64,000 nt of DNA from Streptomyces sp. NBC_01451 (lineage in GTDB: Bacteria; Actinomycetota; Actinomycetes; Streptomycetales; Streptomycetaceae): assembly GCF_036227485.1 (NCBI RefSeq), contig NZ_CP109479.1:1178001-1242000 (forward strand). The letters run 5' to 3'. Below the pieces are notes generated by a model. That model did not search any database and was not told the origin of the DNA. It saw only the letters and a list, made by a program, of their open reading frames with translations. Numbering within the stretch: the first letter of the stretch is position 1; the number at the start of each line of letters is the position of its first letter. This document shows, piece after piece, positions 48,101 through 56,171 of the stretch. A program made the position numbers and the translations under genes.

Positions 48101-48595
48101 CTGGTACACCAGGTCGGGGTGGGTGAAGGTGTGCAGGCCGACCTCGTGTCCCTCGTCGACCATGCGGCGTACGAGTCCGGGCTCGCGGGCGGTCGCCGCG
48201 CCGGTGACGAAGAACGTGCCCTCGGCGTCGTAGCGGTCGAGCACGTCGAGCACCTTCGGTGTCCATGTCGGGTCGGGGCCGTCGTCGAAGGTCAGGGCGA
48301 CGGTGCGGTCCGGGAGTGGGTAGCTGCGCGTGCGGGAGCCGGTGGTGTCGATCACCGGGCCGCCCCGCAGCACTTCCCGGGGCACGTGGTCGGCCGCCAC
48401 CGGAGGGTGGACGCGGTGGTCCGCGGCGAACTCCCCGTGCGCGTAGCCGTGCAGGAGCAGCACTCCCGACAGGACGGCCAGGACGAGGAGCAGGGACACG
48501 ACACGGGGGCGGGAGGCGGAGCGCCGGGCGCGGGCGGTGTCGCCGGGACGGGTGGTCTGCCGCCCGGTGGAACGCCTCGTCGGTCGTCCGGGCAT
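45197..48595 (-). CDS. Trifunctional polysaccharide deacetylase / family 2 glycosyltransferase / acyltransferase
   Basis: 1132 residues in three modules. (1) Membrane anchor 31-49 and NodB deacetylase, with D104-D105 ('TFDDGPDP') and H155/H159 as metal site. (2) Membrane helix near 320-345 and a processive GT2 with 'DDG' 402-404, 'DGD' 451-453, 'EDTDL' 542-546 and 'QRYRW' 579-583. (3) A multi-spanning acyltransferase-3 domain from about 770 ('NLYLDFLRALALVRVVTYH'). It should make, deacetylate and acylate an extracellular N-acetylhexosamine polymer. GT2-deacetylase fusions are known in Streptomyces (MatB-like), but the added acyltransferase makes a complete polymer-modifying machine. It starts 2 bases after the small membrane protein gene upstream. 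Confidence 0.93.
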   Translation of the reverse strand: MPGRPTRRSTGRQTTRPGDTARARRSASRPRVVSLLLVLAVLSGVLLLHGYAHGEFAADHRVHPPVAADHVPREVLRGGPVIDTTGSRTRSYPLPDRTVALTFDDGPDPTWTPKVLDVLDRYDAEGTFFVTGAATAREPGLVRRMVDEGHEVGLHTFTHPDLVYQSESRIQRELAQTQLALAGAAGIHSSLVRPPYSAHAADLDDLSWPVVERLGEKGYITAFVDVDTEDWRRPDARAIASRVTGSLTGQGVVVLLHDSGGDRAQTVRALDILIPRLRDRGYRFTTVTGALGGAGAHHPVAGAELWSGRVFVAAVVAGDRIVPALAVLLAAVGALMLARFAAMLVLAHRHARRRRDPDFSWGPEVTEPVSVVIPAYNERACIAQTVLSVVRSEHPVEVVVVDDGSTDGTADVVASLALPGVRVVRQPNRGKPAALNTGIAYASHRLIVMLDGDTVFEPATVHHLVQPFADRRVGAVAGNTKVGNRRRLLGTWQHLEYVMGLNLDRRMYDMLGCIPTVPGAVGAYRRSALRHVGGLSGDTLAEDTDLTMALHRGGWQVVFEERARGWTEAPASVGQLWRQRYRWSYGTLQAMWKHRHAVVERGHAGHFGRYGLALVVLFTVLTPLLAPLIDLFLLYGLLFQDPIRTALAWGTLLGVQLLCAAYALRIDGEKLRVLWALPLQQLFYRQFLYTVLLQSCTTALTGARLRWHKLRRTGRLTAPAAPAVELPPRPQGVPPPAPGGGPPAAAAATQTAPTAFRRSGRNLYLDFLRALALVRVVTYHTFNWAWLTLAFPAMGVMFALAGSLMARSLDRGDRSAFAVVRARMRRLLPPVWLFGLVVVAAMLLTGWRPDEGGGPKAAGWARTVYWIVPVGEPPFADTDWARQIVEPLWYIRAYLLFVVLSPSLLRVFRRMPRTSTAAFLALAALAQSGLLPLPARVAEPFTDLSVFGACWLLGFAHRDKLVLGLPAVRVWAVSAVVMAAGGWYALTHRTEEGYDLGSIPVSQALWSFGFVLLLLRFGPRSDHWVTRHRPVHAAVVLLNARAVTVYLWHEVALVLGVVLIDRMWQVPALENSLPLGATWFLYLVAWPLIALAVLLVGWSEDRAAKRPVRLWPRPVRQTQGAKGDRPRSARDN

Positions 48596-48597
48596 GG

Positions 48598-49212
48598 TCA
48601 GGCTCCGGACGGGATGTCGCCGGACGCCGTGTCATCCGTGCCGGGCGACGCGGTGGGCGTGGTCCCGGAGGTCGCGGGGCTCGGGCTCGGTGTCTCCTCG
48701 GGCGGGCCGGTCGAGGCCGGTGTTTCCGTGTCGGAGGGGGTGCCGGACGCGGTCGTCGGGCTGGTGTCGCCGGTGGGCGTGGTCGGTGGACCCGGGCTCG
48801 TGGCCGGGGAGGACGGCTGCCCGGAGTCCGTGGGGGTGGCGGACGGGCCGGGGATGTCCGACGGGGAGACGGAGGGGCCGCCGGACGGGGACGTCGCCGG
48901 TGTGACCGGCAGGTCGCGCGGGGTCTCGCCCACGGAACCCGGCTTCTCGGAGGGCACGCCCGGCACGGGCAGCACGGTCCTCGGGGCGAACGGTGTCGCA
49001 CCCATGAAGCTGAGCGCCAGCACCGCGGTGTACCCGGCACAGAGCGCGCCCGCGGCGTACACGACACGCCGGATGCGGCGGCCCCGGCGCCCGCTGGAGT
49101 CGACGAACACCGGATCGGAACCGTCCTGCCCCGCGGCCGGCTCCGGGACCAACCGCACGGTGTCGGTGTCCGGATGCCCGAGCCTGGACGACTTCCCCCG
49201 GGACCACAGCAT
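48598..49212 (-). CDS. Single-pass membrane protein with Ser/Thr/Pro-rich exterior
   Basis: 204 residues: cytoplasmic basic N-terminus, one membrane helix (about 55-75, 'VVYAAGALCAGYTAVLALSFMG'), and about 125 residues made almost only of Pro, Ser, Thr, Gly, Asp and Glu outside. No enzyme domain. GGGGGGA stands before ATG 49212. The gap to the deacetylase-glycosyltransferase gene is 2 bases, so it is its partner, perhaps a wall-spanning or glycosylated stalk. Confidence 0.82.
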   Translation of the reverse strand: MLWSRGKSSRLGHPDTDTVRLVPEPAAGQDGSDPVFVDSSGRRGRRIRRVVYAAGALCAGYTAVLALSFMGATPFAPRTVLPVPGVPSEKPGSVGETPRDLPVTPATSPSGGPSVSPSDIPGPSATPTDSGQPSSPATSPGPPTTPTGDTSPTTASGTPSDTETPASTGPPEETPSPSPATSGTTPTASPGTDDTASGDIPSGA

Positions 49213-49288
49213 GTCTCCCCCCTCGCCACCACATCCAGCCTTGCCACGGGACATCGCGGTCCTCAAGGGGCCTACCGGCACCCGGGAC

Positions 49289-49302
49289 GGGTCCTTGGGC
49301 CC
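49289..49302 (-). promoter_or_regulatory. Variant DosR-like box upstream of the polysaccharide operon
   Basis: GGGTCCTTGGGCCC, one mismatch from a perfect inverted repeat, 76 bases before the start at 49212 on the minus strand. Weaker than the other boxes. Confidence 0.35.
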
Positions 49303-49399
49303 CTGCCCCCGAGGGCGTTCCGGCTCCGGCCTCGATTCGGGAACCGTTCGGGGAGGGGAAGACCACGGCGCCCGTCGCCTTCGGCAAGGCGACCGGTGC

Positions 49400-49600
49400 T
49401 TCGCCGGCACCGCCACGGTGTACGTCACCCGCGACCAGGTCGGGGGCATGACACCGGGTGAGCACCTGGCCGTCACGAAGGACGTCGTGGGCGTTCTCCG
49501 CCCCGAGGGCCTGGAGATCCCCGCACCGGACCTGGTGGTCGACGTGGCCGGGGACACCGGCGCAGCCACCCGCCTCCGCGCGACCGCGAAGGTGGGCGGG
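49400..49600 (+). pseudogene. Orphan coding-like fragment, unrecognised
   Basis: One plus-strand frame reads 'FAGTATVYVTRDQVGGMTPG', then 'EHLAVTKDVVGVLRPEGLEI', then 'PAPDLVVDVAGDTGAAT', with nearly every codon ending in G or C, as in real genes here. A preceding frame gives 'GKTTAPVAFGKATG'. There is no start codon with a ribosome site and the frame degrades after about 49600. I take it for a broken gene of unknown family. The remainder of 49303-50066 holds only the box at 49930. Confidence 0.4.
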
Positions 49601-49929
49601 ACGTCACCCGGGCCGTCGTCAGGCTCCCCGGACACCCCACCCGGAGCAGGGCGTCGCAACTCCGAGTCGCGGTGCGCCGCGATACCGTGCCCTGCTTCTC
49701 TGCCGGAACCCGCCTGCGGCCTCCCGGGGACGCGGGGTCGGGCCCGGCGGACGCACCGGGCCCTCAGGACACGGACCCCGGTCACGCAACCGCACCGCTC
49801 GCGAAACGCCGGCCGCCTTCCGGGGAGGCCACGCCGGACCGAGCCCGCCCGTACTGCGGGCCCCGAGCCGTGCGGCATCGGCCGCGCCCCTCAAGGGTTC
49901 GGGCTCTCCTGGCCGGCCGACCCGCCACA

Positions 49930-49943
49930 GGGCCGGACGGCCC
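49930..49943 (+). promoter_or_regulatory. DosR-like box upstream of the second universal stress protein
   Basis: GGGCCGGACGGCCC, exact match to GGGCCGNNCGGCCC, 123 bases before ATG 50067. Confidence 0.65.
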
Positions 49944-50066
49944 CGGGAGCGAACCTTCCGGCCCTCGTCCGGCAGCCGTCCGGCAACGATCCTGGAAGTG
50001 ACCGAGGTGGGGGAATGCGCGCGGCACAGTGGTCCCTGCGCGCCGCGCAGACACCGGAGGTGCGCC

Positions 50067-50957
50067 ATGACCGGTCCTGTCGTCGTCGGACTCGACGGTT
50101 CCCCAGCCGGCACGTCGGCCGCGTGGTGGGCCGCCCGTGAAGCGGTCGAAAGGCGGCTTCCCCTTCTCCTCTTCCACTCCTGGACCACCCAGCCGCTCGA
50201 TGTGCCCGGCGCCCGGGAAGCCCTGGGCAAGCAGCAGTACGGGGGACGGGCACTCCAGCGGGCCGAGACCGAACTGCGCCACCGCTACCCCGGTCTGACC
50301 TTGACCACGGAGCTGGCCTCGTCCCCGGCCGCGGAGGCGCTGGTGGACCTCAGCGGGACCGCGGCACTGGTGGTGCTCGGCTCCCGCGGACACGGATCGA
50401 CGGCGAGCTTCCTGCTCGGTTCCATCAGCCTGCGGGTACTGGGCCTCGCCCGGTGTCCGGCCGTCACCGTCCGGGCCGGCGACCCCGCCGTCGAGAACGG
50501 CTGGGAGCATCCCGCGGCCGTGGACCACGATGAGATCGTGGTCGGCCTGAAGCAGCCGGGACCGGCCTCCGACTCCCTCCTGGAATTCGCGTTCACCTCC
50601 GCCGCCTCGCGCGCAATGGGCGTGCGTGCCGTACGGGCCCTCCCGCTGTCCACCCTGATGCCCTATCCGCACACGATGGCCGCCGGGCGCGCCGACAGCC
50701 GCTACCAGGCTGAGGAACGCATACGACTCACGGCCGCACTGGTGCCCTGGCGCGAGAAGTTCCCCGACATTCCCGTCGTCGAGCAGGTCTCGACCGGTCC
50801 GGCCTCGGCGGTGCTCCTGTACGCCGCGGCGCACAGCGGACTCGTGGTCGTGGGCCGCCGAAGGCATCCGTCGCGCCTGCGCTGGAAACTCGGGCCGGTC
50901 GCGCACGCGGCGCTGCACCACGCGCCGTGCCCGGTCGCCGTCGTCCCGCACGACTGA
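50067..50957 (+). CDS. Tandem universal stress protein (two Usp domains)
   Basis: 296 residues. Domain 1 (about 3-137) begins 'PVVVGLDGSPAGTSAAWWAAREA' and keeps the ATP-binding pattern 'LGSRGHGSTASFLLGS'; domain 2 (about 153-295) has the altered 'VGRRRHPSRLRWKLGPVAHAALHH'. CCGGAGG lies 6 bases before ATG. It is close in layout to the stress protein at 31738 and probably arose by duplication within the island. Confidence 0.94.
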   Translation: MTGPVVVGLDGSPAGTSAAWWAAREAVERRLPLLLFHSWTTQPLDVPGAREALGKQQYGGRALQRAETELRHRYPGLTLTTELASSPAAEALVDLSGTAALVVLGSRGHGSTASFLLGSISLRVLGLARCPAVTVRAGDPAVENGWEHPAAVDHDEIVVGLKQPGPASDSLLEFAFTSAASRAMGVRAVRALPLSTLMPYPHTMAAGRADSRYQAEERIRLTAALVPWREKFPDIPVVEQVSTGPASAVLLYAAAHSGLVVVGRRRHPSRLRWKLGPVAHAALHHAPCPVAVVPHD

Positions 50958-51149
50958 CACCCCTGCCCTGCCGACCTGTGCCGGGGCCCGGCGGTGTCGC
51001 AGCCGTGGCGCCCGCGTCGGGCCGGGGACCGGCCGCGCTGCGGCACGGGTCGCGCGGGCATGGATCCCATCGCGGACCTGGCCCTGCGCCGCCGACGGAC
51101 CATCGGTGCCGGAACCTGACGCCCCGTCAACCACGCCGCCCCTGCCGCG

Positions 51150-51163
51150 GGGCCGAACGGCCC
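51150..51163 (+). promoter_or_regulatory. DosR-like box upstream of the GerMN lipoprotein gene
   Basis: GGGCCGAACGGCCC, exact match to the consensus, 95 bases before ATG 51259. The 300-base gap 50958-51258 otherwise appears empty. Confidence 0.65.
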
Positions 51164-51258
51164 GTGCATTCACCCCGGTCGGCCTCGTGACCAGTGCCGA
51201 CAGGCCCTGGAAGCCCGCCTCCGGCAGGACTTGGATGGAAGTGTCCCGGGAGGCTGCC

Positions 51259-52245
51259 ATGAACAGTGAAGCCCCGAACTCCCGCGTCTGCCGACGCCAC
51301 CGCAGAGCCCTCACCGCGGTGTTGGCTCTCCCCTTGCTCGTGGTCACCGCGTGTGGCACGAGCGGCGGCTCGGGTACGCCAGGAGGAATCGACCAACCCT
51401 CGCGATCCCCGGCCGGCACAGCCACCTCGGGCGGTACCACCGGAACGCCCGCACCGGCCACGCCGTCCACGCCCGCCGCCCCGGGTACCACACACCCCGC
51501 GCCCTCGACGAGCAGCGGCTCCGCCACCGCGGCCAAACAGATCCGCACCGCGGTCTACTTCCTGCACGGCGAGCAGGTCTCGCCCGCCCCGCGCACCGTG
51601 ACCGCCCCGGCCACCGCCACCGGGGCCGTCCACGCCCTGCTGGCCGGCCCCAGCCGCTACGAAGGCGCGCGCAGCCGCACCACTGCCATCCCGTCCGGCA
51701 CCACGCTGCGCTCCGTCGTGGTCCGCGACCACGTGGCGACCGTGGACCTCTCCGGCCGGTACGACGGCGGCGGCAGCCTGTCCATGCGGGCCCGCCTCGC
51801 CCAGGTCGTGTTCACCCTGACCCGCTTCCCCTCGATCCACTCGGTCAGGTTCGAGCTCGACGGCAAGCCGGTGAAGTACTTCGGCGGCGAGGGCATCGTC
51901 CTCAACGGCCCCGTGGGACGGGCCGACTTCGAGGACCTGGCCCCGGCCGTCCTGATGGAGTCCCCACTGATCGGCGACACCGTGCGCACCCCCGTACGAG
52001 TCTGGGGCAGCGCCAACACGTTCGAGGCGGTGTTCCGTCTGAAGGTCACCGACACCACCGGACACACCGCGGCCGACGTGCGGGTCCAGGCGACCTCCGG
52101 CACCGGCACCCGCGGCACCTTCGACGTCACCTTCCCCTACAAGGCCGCCCGCGGCGGACCGGGCCTGCTGACCGCGTACTACCTGTCCCCCAAGGACGGC
52201 AGGCCCGTCACCGTCGACACCGTGCCACTGACCGTGAACCGCTGA
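51259..52245 (+). CDS. Lipoprotein with GerMN and Gmad2 domains
   Basis: 328 residues. Signal peptide with lipobox 'VTAC' (C32), a Ser/Thr/Pro/Gly linker to about 92, a GerMN domain (about 95-195: 'TAVYFLHGEQVSP', 'VHALLAGPSRYEGARSRTTAIPSGTTLRSV', 'ATVDLSGRYDGGGSLSMRARLAQVVFTLTRFPSIHSVRFELDGKPV') and a Gmad2 immunoglobulin-like domain (about 225-325: 'ESPLIGDTVRTPVRVWGSANTFEAVF'). GerMN domains occur in spore germination and in cell-wall lipoproteins. GGGAGG precedes ATG 51259. A DosR-like box suggests expression in dormancy. Confidence 0.92.
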   Translation: MNSEAPNSRVCRRHRRALTAVLALPLLVVTACGTSGGSGTPGGIDQPSRSPAGTATSGGTTGTPAPATPSTPAAPGTTHPAPSTSSGSATAAKQIRTAVYFLHGEQVSPAPRTVTAPATATGAVHALLAGPSRYEGARSRTTAIPSGTTLRSVVVRDHVATVDLSGRYDGGGSLSMRARLAQVVFTLTRFPSIHSVRFELDGKPVKYFGGEGIVLNGPVGRADFEDLAPAVLMESPLIGDTVRTPVRVWGSANTFEAVFRLKVTDTTGHTAADVRVQATSGTGTRGTFDVTFPYKAARGGPGLLTAYYLSPKDGRPVTVDTVPLTVNR

Positions 52246-52339
52246 CGCCGACCGTACGGTGCCGGCACGAGGAGACCGCGTCCAGGGCCGTCGCGGGCCG
52301 GATGGAGAGCTGACCGGCCCGCTCTGCCCGGGCCCCCTG

Positions 52340-52415
52340 GACGGGACGCTGAAGCAGACCGTCACGGTCGGCGTGGTCACCCTCGCAGGGCAGGTGTCGA
52401 GCGACGCGGCGGGAA
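52340..52415 (+). pseudogene. Remnant of a BON domain
   Basis: One frame reads 'GTLKQTVTVGVVTLAGQVSSDAAG', matching the core strand-turn-strand of BON domains (compare 'VQVQVLNGTVTMKGSL' in the CBS-BON protein at 43835). No start, no CBS pair and no intact frame around it. Probably a leftover of a second CBS-BON gene. The rest of 52246-52755 is non-coding apart from the box at 52682. Confidence 0.35.
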
Positions 52416-52681
52416 GCGGATCGCCCTCGGCAGGAAGAGCCGGACGGCGGCGTCGGCACGGCAGAGGTGGCGACCAGCGCTGTTACCGCGGCCGACCGCC
52501 ACCGTTACGGAACGGCACCCTCACCCGCACCCGCACCGGCACCGGCAGTCCCGGACGTGGAAGGGCCGCCGCGCACCGTCCGGCCACCGACATGTGCCCG
52601 CGCTTCCGCCTCGGCCAGGCGGCAAGGAACCGTATGTCCCCGCGCGACCGCCGCAGAAGCGGCCCGTTCGGCACCCGCTCA

Positions 52682-52695
52682 GGGCCACTTGGCCC
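52682..52695 (+). promoter_or_regulatory. DosR-like box upstream of the third universal stress protein
   Basis: GGGCCACTTGGCCC: perfect 6-base arms around CT, 60 bases before ATG 52756. Confidence 0.65.
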
Positions 52696-52755
52696 ACGCC
52701 TCGGCCACCCGGTCCGGGCCACCGTGGGAGCAGCGGGCCATCCGGGGAGGTTGCC

Positions 52756-53319
52756 ATGACCGAACTCAGCGCCGGCAACGGCATCGTGGTGGGCATCGAC
52801 GGGTCGGAGGCGTCCAGGGAGGCGCTGCGCTGGGCGACCCGGCAGGCTCACGCTCTGCACACGGATGTCGTCGCCGTGCACGCCTGGGAGCCGACCGGCC
52901 CACGGCTCGCCCCCTATGCCCCCGTCTCGGCACGTCCGACGCCCGCCGAGCAGCGGGAGCGGGCCGCACAACTCCTCTCCTCGACGCTCCGCGAGGTCTT
53001 CGGGCCACGGATCGACAGTGCCGTACACGCGGTCGTGGTGGAGGGACCACCCGCACGGGTTCTGCTGCAACAGGCGCGCGGCGCACTGCTGTTGGCGCTC
53101 GGGCGCTCGCCCCGTGGGTCGTACGACCAGCTCGCGACAGGTCCAGTGGCCCGCGCCTGTCTGCGTCAGGCGACGGTCCCCGTGGTCGCGGTGCCCGCCC
53201 CGCAGTGGCCCGCGTCGCCTCCCGCCGGCGTCGGAGCGCTCCCCACGGCCAGAACGGGAGGCGCACAACAGACAGCGGACGTCAGGGAACTCCGCACCAG
53301 GAGTGCGGGCACAGGGTGA
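52756..53319 (+). CDS. Single-domain universal stress protein
   Basis: 187 residues: one Usp domain (about 8-145, 'NGIVVGIDGSEASREALRWATRQA') and a polar C-terminal tail of about 40. The nucleotide loop reads 'LGRSPRGSYDQLATGPV', so the usual final GS is GP and ATP binding is uncertain. GGGGAGG precedes ATG. It is 62 bases upstream of the flavodoxin-domain gene and probably cotranscribed. Confidence 0.9.
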   Translation: MTELSAGNGIVVGIDGSEASREALRWATRQAHALHTDVVAVHAWEPTGPRLAPYAPVSARPTPAEQRERAAQLLSSTLREVFGPRIDSAVHAVVVEGPPARVLLQQARGALLLALGRSPRGSYDQLATGPVARACLRQATVPVVAVPAPQWPASPPAGVGALPTARTGGAQQTADVRELRTRSAGTG

Positions 53320-53381
53320 TCGCCGGGCGACCGCTTCCGAAGCCCGCCCGAAGAGGTCGAGGGGAACGTCGAGGTGCCGTC

Positions 53382-53891
53382 ATGGATGTCCTGGTGGGTT
53401 ACGCGACCGATCACGGTTCGACGCGTGAGATCGCCGAGCGGCTGGCCGTCCGGCTGAGCGAGGCCGGGTTGAGGGCCGAGGCGCGGGCCATGACGACGGT
53501 GGACGACGCCGACGCGTACCGGGCGTTCGTCCTGGGCAGCGCCGTGCACGGGCAGACCTGGCTGGATGCGGCCAAGGACTTCCTGCGTGACAACCTCGAT
53601 GTACTGGGCTCCCGGCCTGTGTGGATCTTCAGTGTCGGTATGCCGGGCGCGCTGCGTGGTCCGTGGAAGCGGCTGGCGCCCAAGGAGATACCGGTGATCG
53701 TCGGGAGCCTGCCCGGCGATCTGCCGTTCCGGGACCACCGGTTGTTCTCCGGTGTCATCGCACGAGATCAGCTGCCCCGCACCGGACGCGTCCTGTTCCA
53801 CCTGGTGGGCGGCCGGTTCGGCGACCACCGCGACTGGGACGCCATCGACGTCTGGGCCGTGGGGATCGCCGACGAGCTGACCACCGGATGA
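53382..53891 (+). CDS. Flavodoxin-domain protein
   Basis: 169 residues of the flavodoxin_5/HemG-like type: FMN phosphate loop 'GYATDHGSTREIAERLA', 'VLGSAVHGQTWLDAAKDFL', 'PVWIFSVGMPG'. It could be an FMN electron carrier or protoporphyrinogen-oxidase-like enzyme. GTCGAGGTGCCGTC precedes ATG 53382. Same direction as the stress protein before it. Confidence 0.9.
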   Translation: MDVLVGYATDHGSTREIAERLAVRLSEAGLRAEARAMTTVDDADAYRAFVLGSAVHGQTWLDAAKDFLRDNLDVLGSRPVWIFSVGMPGALRGPWKRLAPKEIPVIVGSLPGDLPFRDHRLFSGVIARDQLPRTGRVLFHLVGGRFGDHRDWDAIDVWAVGIADELTTG

Positions 53892-53929
53892 CGGCGGGCC
53901 TTCGCCCAGCGGCTTCGCCGACGCGGAGC

Positions 53930-54124
53930 TCAGCAACGGACGGCCATGCCGTGATCCGTCCCCGGCCGGGGCGGCTTCCGCGTCGGCGCCCTGCGTACCC
54001 GGCGACGCAGCAGACGGACAGCGAGCGCGTCGAGCACCGCGGTGAGGACGAACATCACCCCCACGGCCGCGACCAGCAGAACGGCGAACAGCTCCCAGAT
54101 CTGCGGTGTGGGACTCGTACCCAA
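53930..54124 (-). CDS. Small single-pass membrane protein
   Basis: 64 residues starting TTG 54124, which follows AAGGGAG by 6 bases. One membrane helix (about 10-33, 'LFAVLLVAAVGVMFVLTAVL') and a strongly basic C-terminal tail. Family not recognised. A partial palindrome, GGGTCCCAAGGGGCCC, lies at 54214-54229, about 90 bases upstream. It converges with the flavodoxin gene. Confidence 0.6.
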   Translation of the reverse strand: MGTSPTPQIWELFAVLLVAAVGVMFVLTAVLDALAVRLLRRRVRRAPTRKPPRPGTDHGMAVRC

Positions 54125-54382
54125 GGTCGCTCCCTTCGGACTCGCGCCGTTCCCTCTTGCTGCCAGCCGACTCCTTTGCGGGGTGGCGCACATGAGCCTT
54201 CCGGGCCGGACTCGGGTCCCAAGGGGCCCTTGTCCGGTCCGGACGACCAGGAAGTCCACCGTGCCGGCGAGAGTGGTGAGTTCGGGATAGCCGTCCTCGT
54301 CGACGCGTACGCCGCTGCGCTCCGACCTGCGGACACCGTCCGGTCGGCCGCTTCCCTACCGAGAGACCTGTCGGCCGCGCCG

Positions 54383-55819
54383 TCAGCGGACGAGCACGTG
54401 CTCTCCGGAGCGGGGTACCACGGCGGTCCAGCCCAGGGTTCGGTCGATGCGATCCCGCAGATCCTCGGCCGCGTCCGGTTCGCCGTGCACCAGGTATGTG
54501 GTGTGCGGGGCGGGCGCGCCCCGCAGCCAGTCGATGATCTGCGCGGCGTCGGCGTGGGCCGAGAAGTGCGGCACGTCGGCGACCGTGGCACGCACCGGCA
54601 CGTACTCGCCGAACATCTTCAACGCCGTGGCGCCGTCGACGAGGTCGCGGGCGCGCGTGCCCCGCGCCGCGAAGCCGACCACGACGACGGCGTTGCGCGG
54701 GTCGGGCAGCAGGCGTCGCAGGTGGTGCAGGACACGGCCTCCGGTGGCCATGCCGGACGCCGAGACGATGACCGCCGGTCCGGTGGATTCACCGATGTCG
54801 ATGGACTCCTGGATCGACCGTGCGGCGAGGAACGGCTCGGGGCTCAGCGCGGCGTGGCCCGCGGCGACGACCTCGGGGCGCAGCTCGGAGGCCCGGGTGA
54901 GGATGGCTTCGCGGTAGACGTCGAGGGCGGCCAGGGCCATCGGGCTGTCCACGTACACCGGCACGGCTGCCGGAAGGCGACCGGTGCGGCGGAGTTCGGC
55001 GAGTTCGTGCAGGACGACCTCGGTGCGGTCGAGAGCGAACGCCGGGATGACCACGGTGCCGCCACGGGCGAGGGTACGGGTCAGCACGTCCGCGAAGTGG
55101 ACGCGCGCTGCCTCTTCCTCGTGACGCCGGTTGCCGTAGGTCGACTCCATGAGCAGCACGTCCGCCCCGGAGAACGGCTCCGGCGGCCGTAGCAGAGGGT
55201 GACCCGGGCGGCCGAGGTCGCCGCTGACGGCGAGGGTGTGACCGTCCTCCAGGGTGAGCCGGGCCCAGGCCGAGCCGAGGATGTGGCCGGCGGGATGCAG
55301 GGTGAGCCGGGTGTGCGGGGCGATGTCGATCGGCGTGCAGGTCGGCACCGGGTCGAGAAGCCCCAGGGCGCGGTCGACATCCGAGTCGTCGTACAGCGGC
55401 TGGGCGGGCCGGTGCTTGGACCAGCCGTGCTCGTTGGCGTGTCGGGCGGACTCCATCTGCAGCTTGGCACTGTCCCGCAGCACGATCTCCATCAGACGTG
55501 CGCTGAACTCCGTGGTCACGATCCGACCCCGGAAGCCGTGGCGCACCAGCCTGGGCAGGTATCCGCAGTGGTCCAGGTGGGCGTGGGTGACCACGACCGC
55601 CTCGATGTCGGAGCCGTCGCAGGGCAGACTGCGCCAGTTGCGCCTGCGCAGGTCGGCGAGGCCCTGGAAGAGGCCGCAGTCGACGAGTACGCGCGCGTGG
55701 TCGCTCTCGACGAGGAACTTGCTGCCGGTGACCGTGCCCACACCGCCCAGGAAGGTGAGCAGCGCGGGACGGGGGTGGCCTGTCGCCGATTCCACCGGGC
55801 GGGATTCGGTTGTGGTCAT
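54383..55819 (-). CDS. Metallo-beta-lactamase / beta-CASP ribonuclease-like protein
   Basis: 478 residues: metallo-beta-lactamase domain with 'THAHLDH' (H79, H81, D83, H84) and later 'SGDLGRPG', an inserted beta-CASP domain (about 245-375) with '[16 protein letters not shown]', and a C-terminal RMMBL segment ('[15 protein letters not shown]'). This is the architecture of RNA-cleaving CPSF73-like enzymes. GAGGAGG lies 7 bases before ATG 55819. A DosR-like box lies 35 bases upstream, suggesting RNA turnover as part of the stress program. Confidence 0.93.
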   Translation of the reverse strand: MTTTESRPVESATGHPRPALLTFLGGVGTVTGSKFLVESDHARVLVDCGLFQGLADLRRRNWRSLPCDGSDIEAVVVTHAHLDHCGYLPRLVRHGFRGRIVTTEFSARLMEIVLRDSAKLQMESARHANEHGWSKHRPAQPLYDDSDVDRALGLLDPVPTCTPIDIAPHTRLTLHPAGHILGSAWARLTLEDGHTLAVSGDLGRPGHPLLRPPEPFSGADVLLMESTYGNRRHEEEAARVHFADVLTRTLARGGTVVIPAFALDRTEVVLHELAELRRTGRLPAAVPVYVDSPMALAALDVYREAILTRASELRPEVVAAGHAALSPEPFLAARSIQESIDIGESTGPAVIVSASGMATGGRVLHHLRRLLPDPRNAVVVVGFAARGTRARDLVDGATALKMFGEYVPVRATVADVPHFSAHADAAQIIDWLRGAPAPHTTYLVHGEPDAAEDLRDRIDRTLGWTAVVPRSGEHVLVR

Positions 55820-55854
55820 GACGGCCTCCTCCTCGAAGGGTGCGGCGCGCCTCG

Positions 55855-55868
55855 GGGCCGTTCGGACC
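55855..55868 (-). promoter_or_regulatory. DosR-like box upstream of the beta-CASP gene
   Basis: GGGCCGTTCGGACC, one mismatch to the consensus, 35 bases from the start at 55819 (minus strand), the shortest spacing in the island. Confidence 0.55.
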
Positions 55869-55978
55869 TGGCGGACTCGCCGTCGGAGTGTTGTGGTGCA
55901 AGTGCCGGGAAGAGCGCGAGGAGATGAGGAGAAACGGCTGGCGGCGGCCGTGCACCGCGCAACCGGGCTCCGCGACAA

Positions 55979-56171
55979 GCGGGCAGGGCCCTGCCCGCCC
56001 TGTCGTTGGCGCGCCTGGCCCGGCAGGTCCCCGGCTGTCCCGGGTGCCGGCGCTCCCGAGCGACGACGACCCACTCGACAGGCGCGGAGACGGCCACGGT
56101 CCCCCTCCTTCCTCGGCGGACGGCTCAAGCCTGCACTCGGATGAGCGCGGCGTGTCAGGGCCGACCGGCCC
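55979..56171. promoter_or_regulatory. Orphan palindromes in a gene-free region
   Basis: A perfect 20-bp palindrome (centre GGGCCC, arms GCGGGCAGGG/CCCTGCCCGC) lies at 55979-55998, and an exact island box GGGCCGACCGGCCC at 56158-56171. The region 55820-56642 has no gene I can support. A plus-strand frame after the box ends at 56471 with '[20 protein letters not shown]', which looks coding but lacks a start site, so a decayed gene may lie here. Confidence 0.5.
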
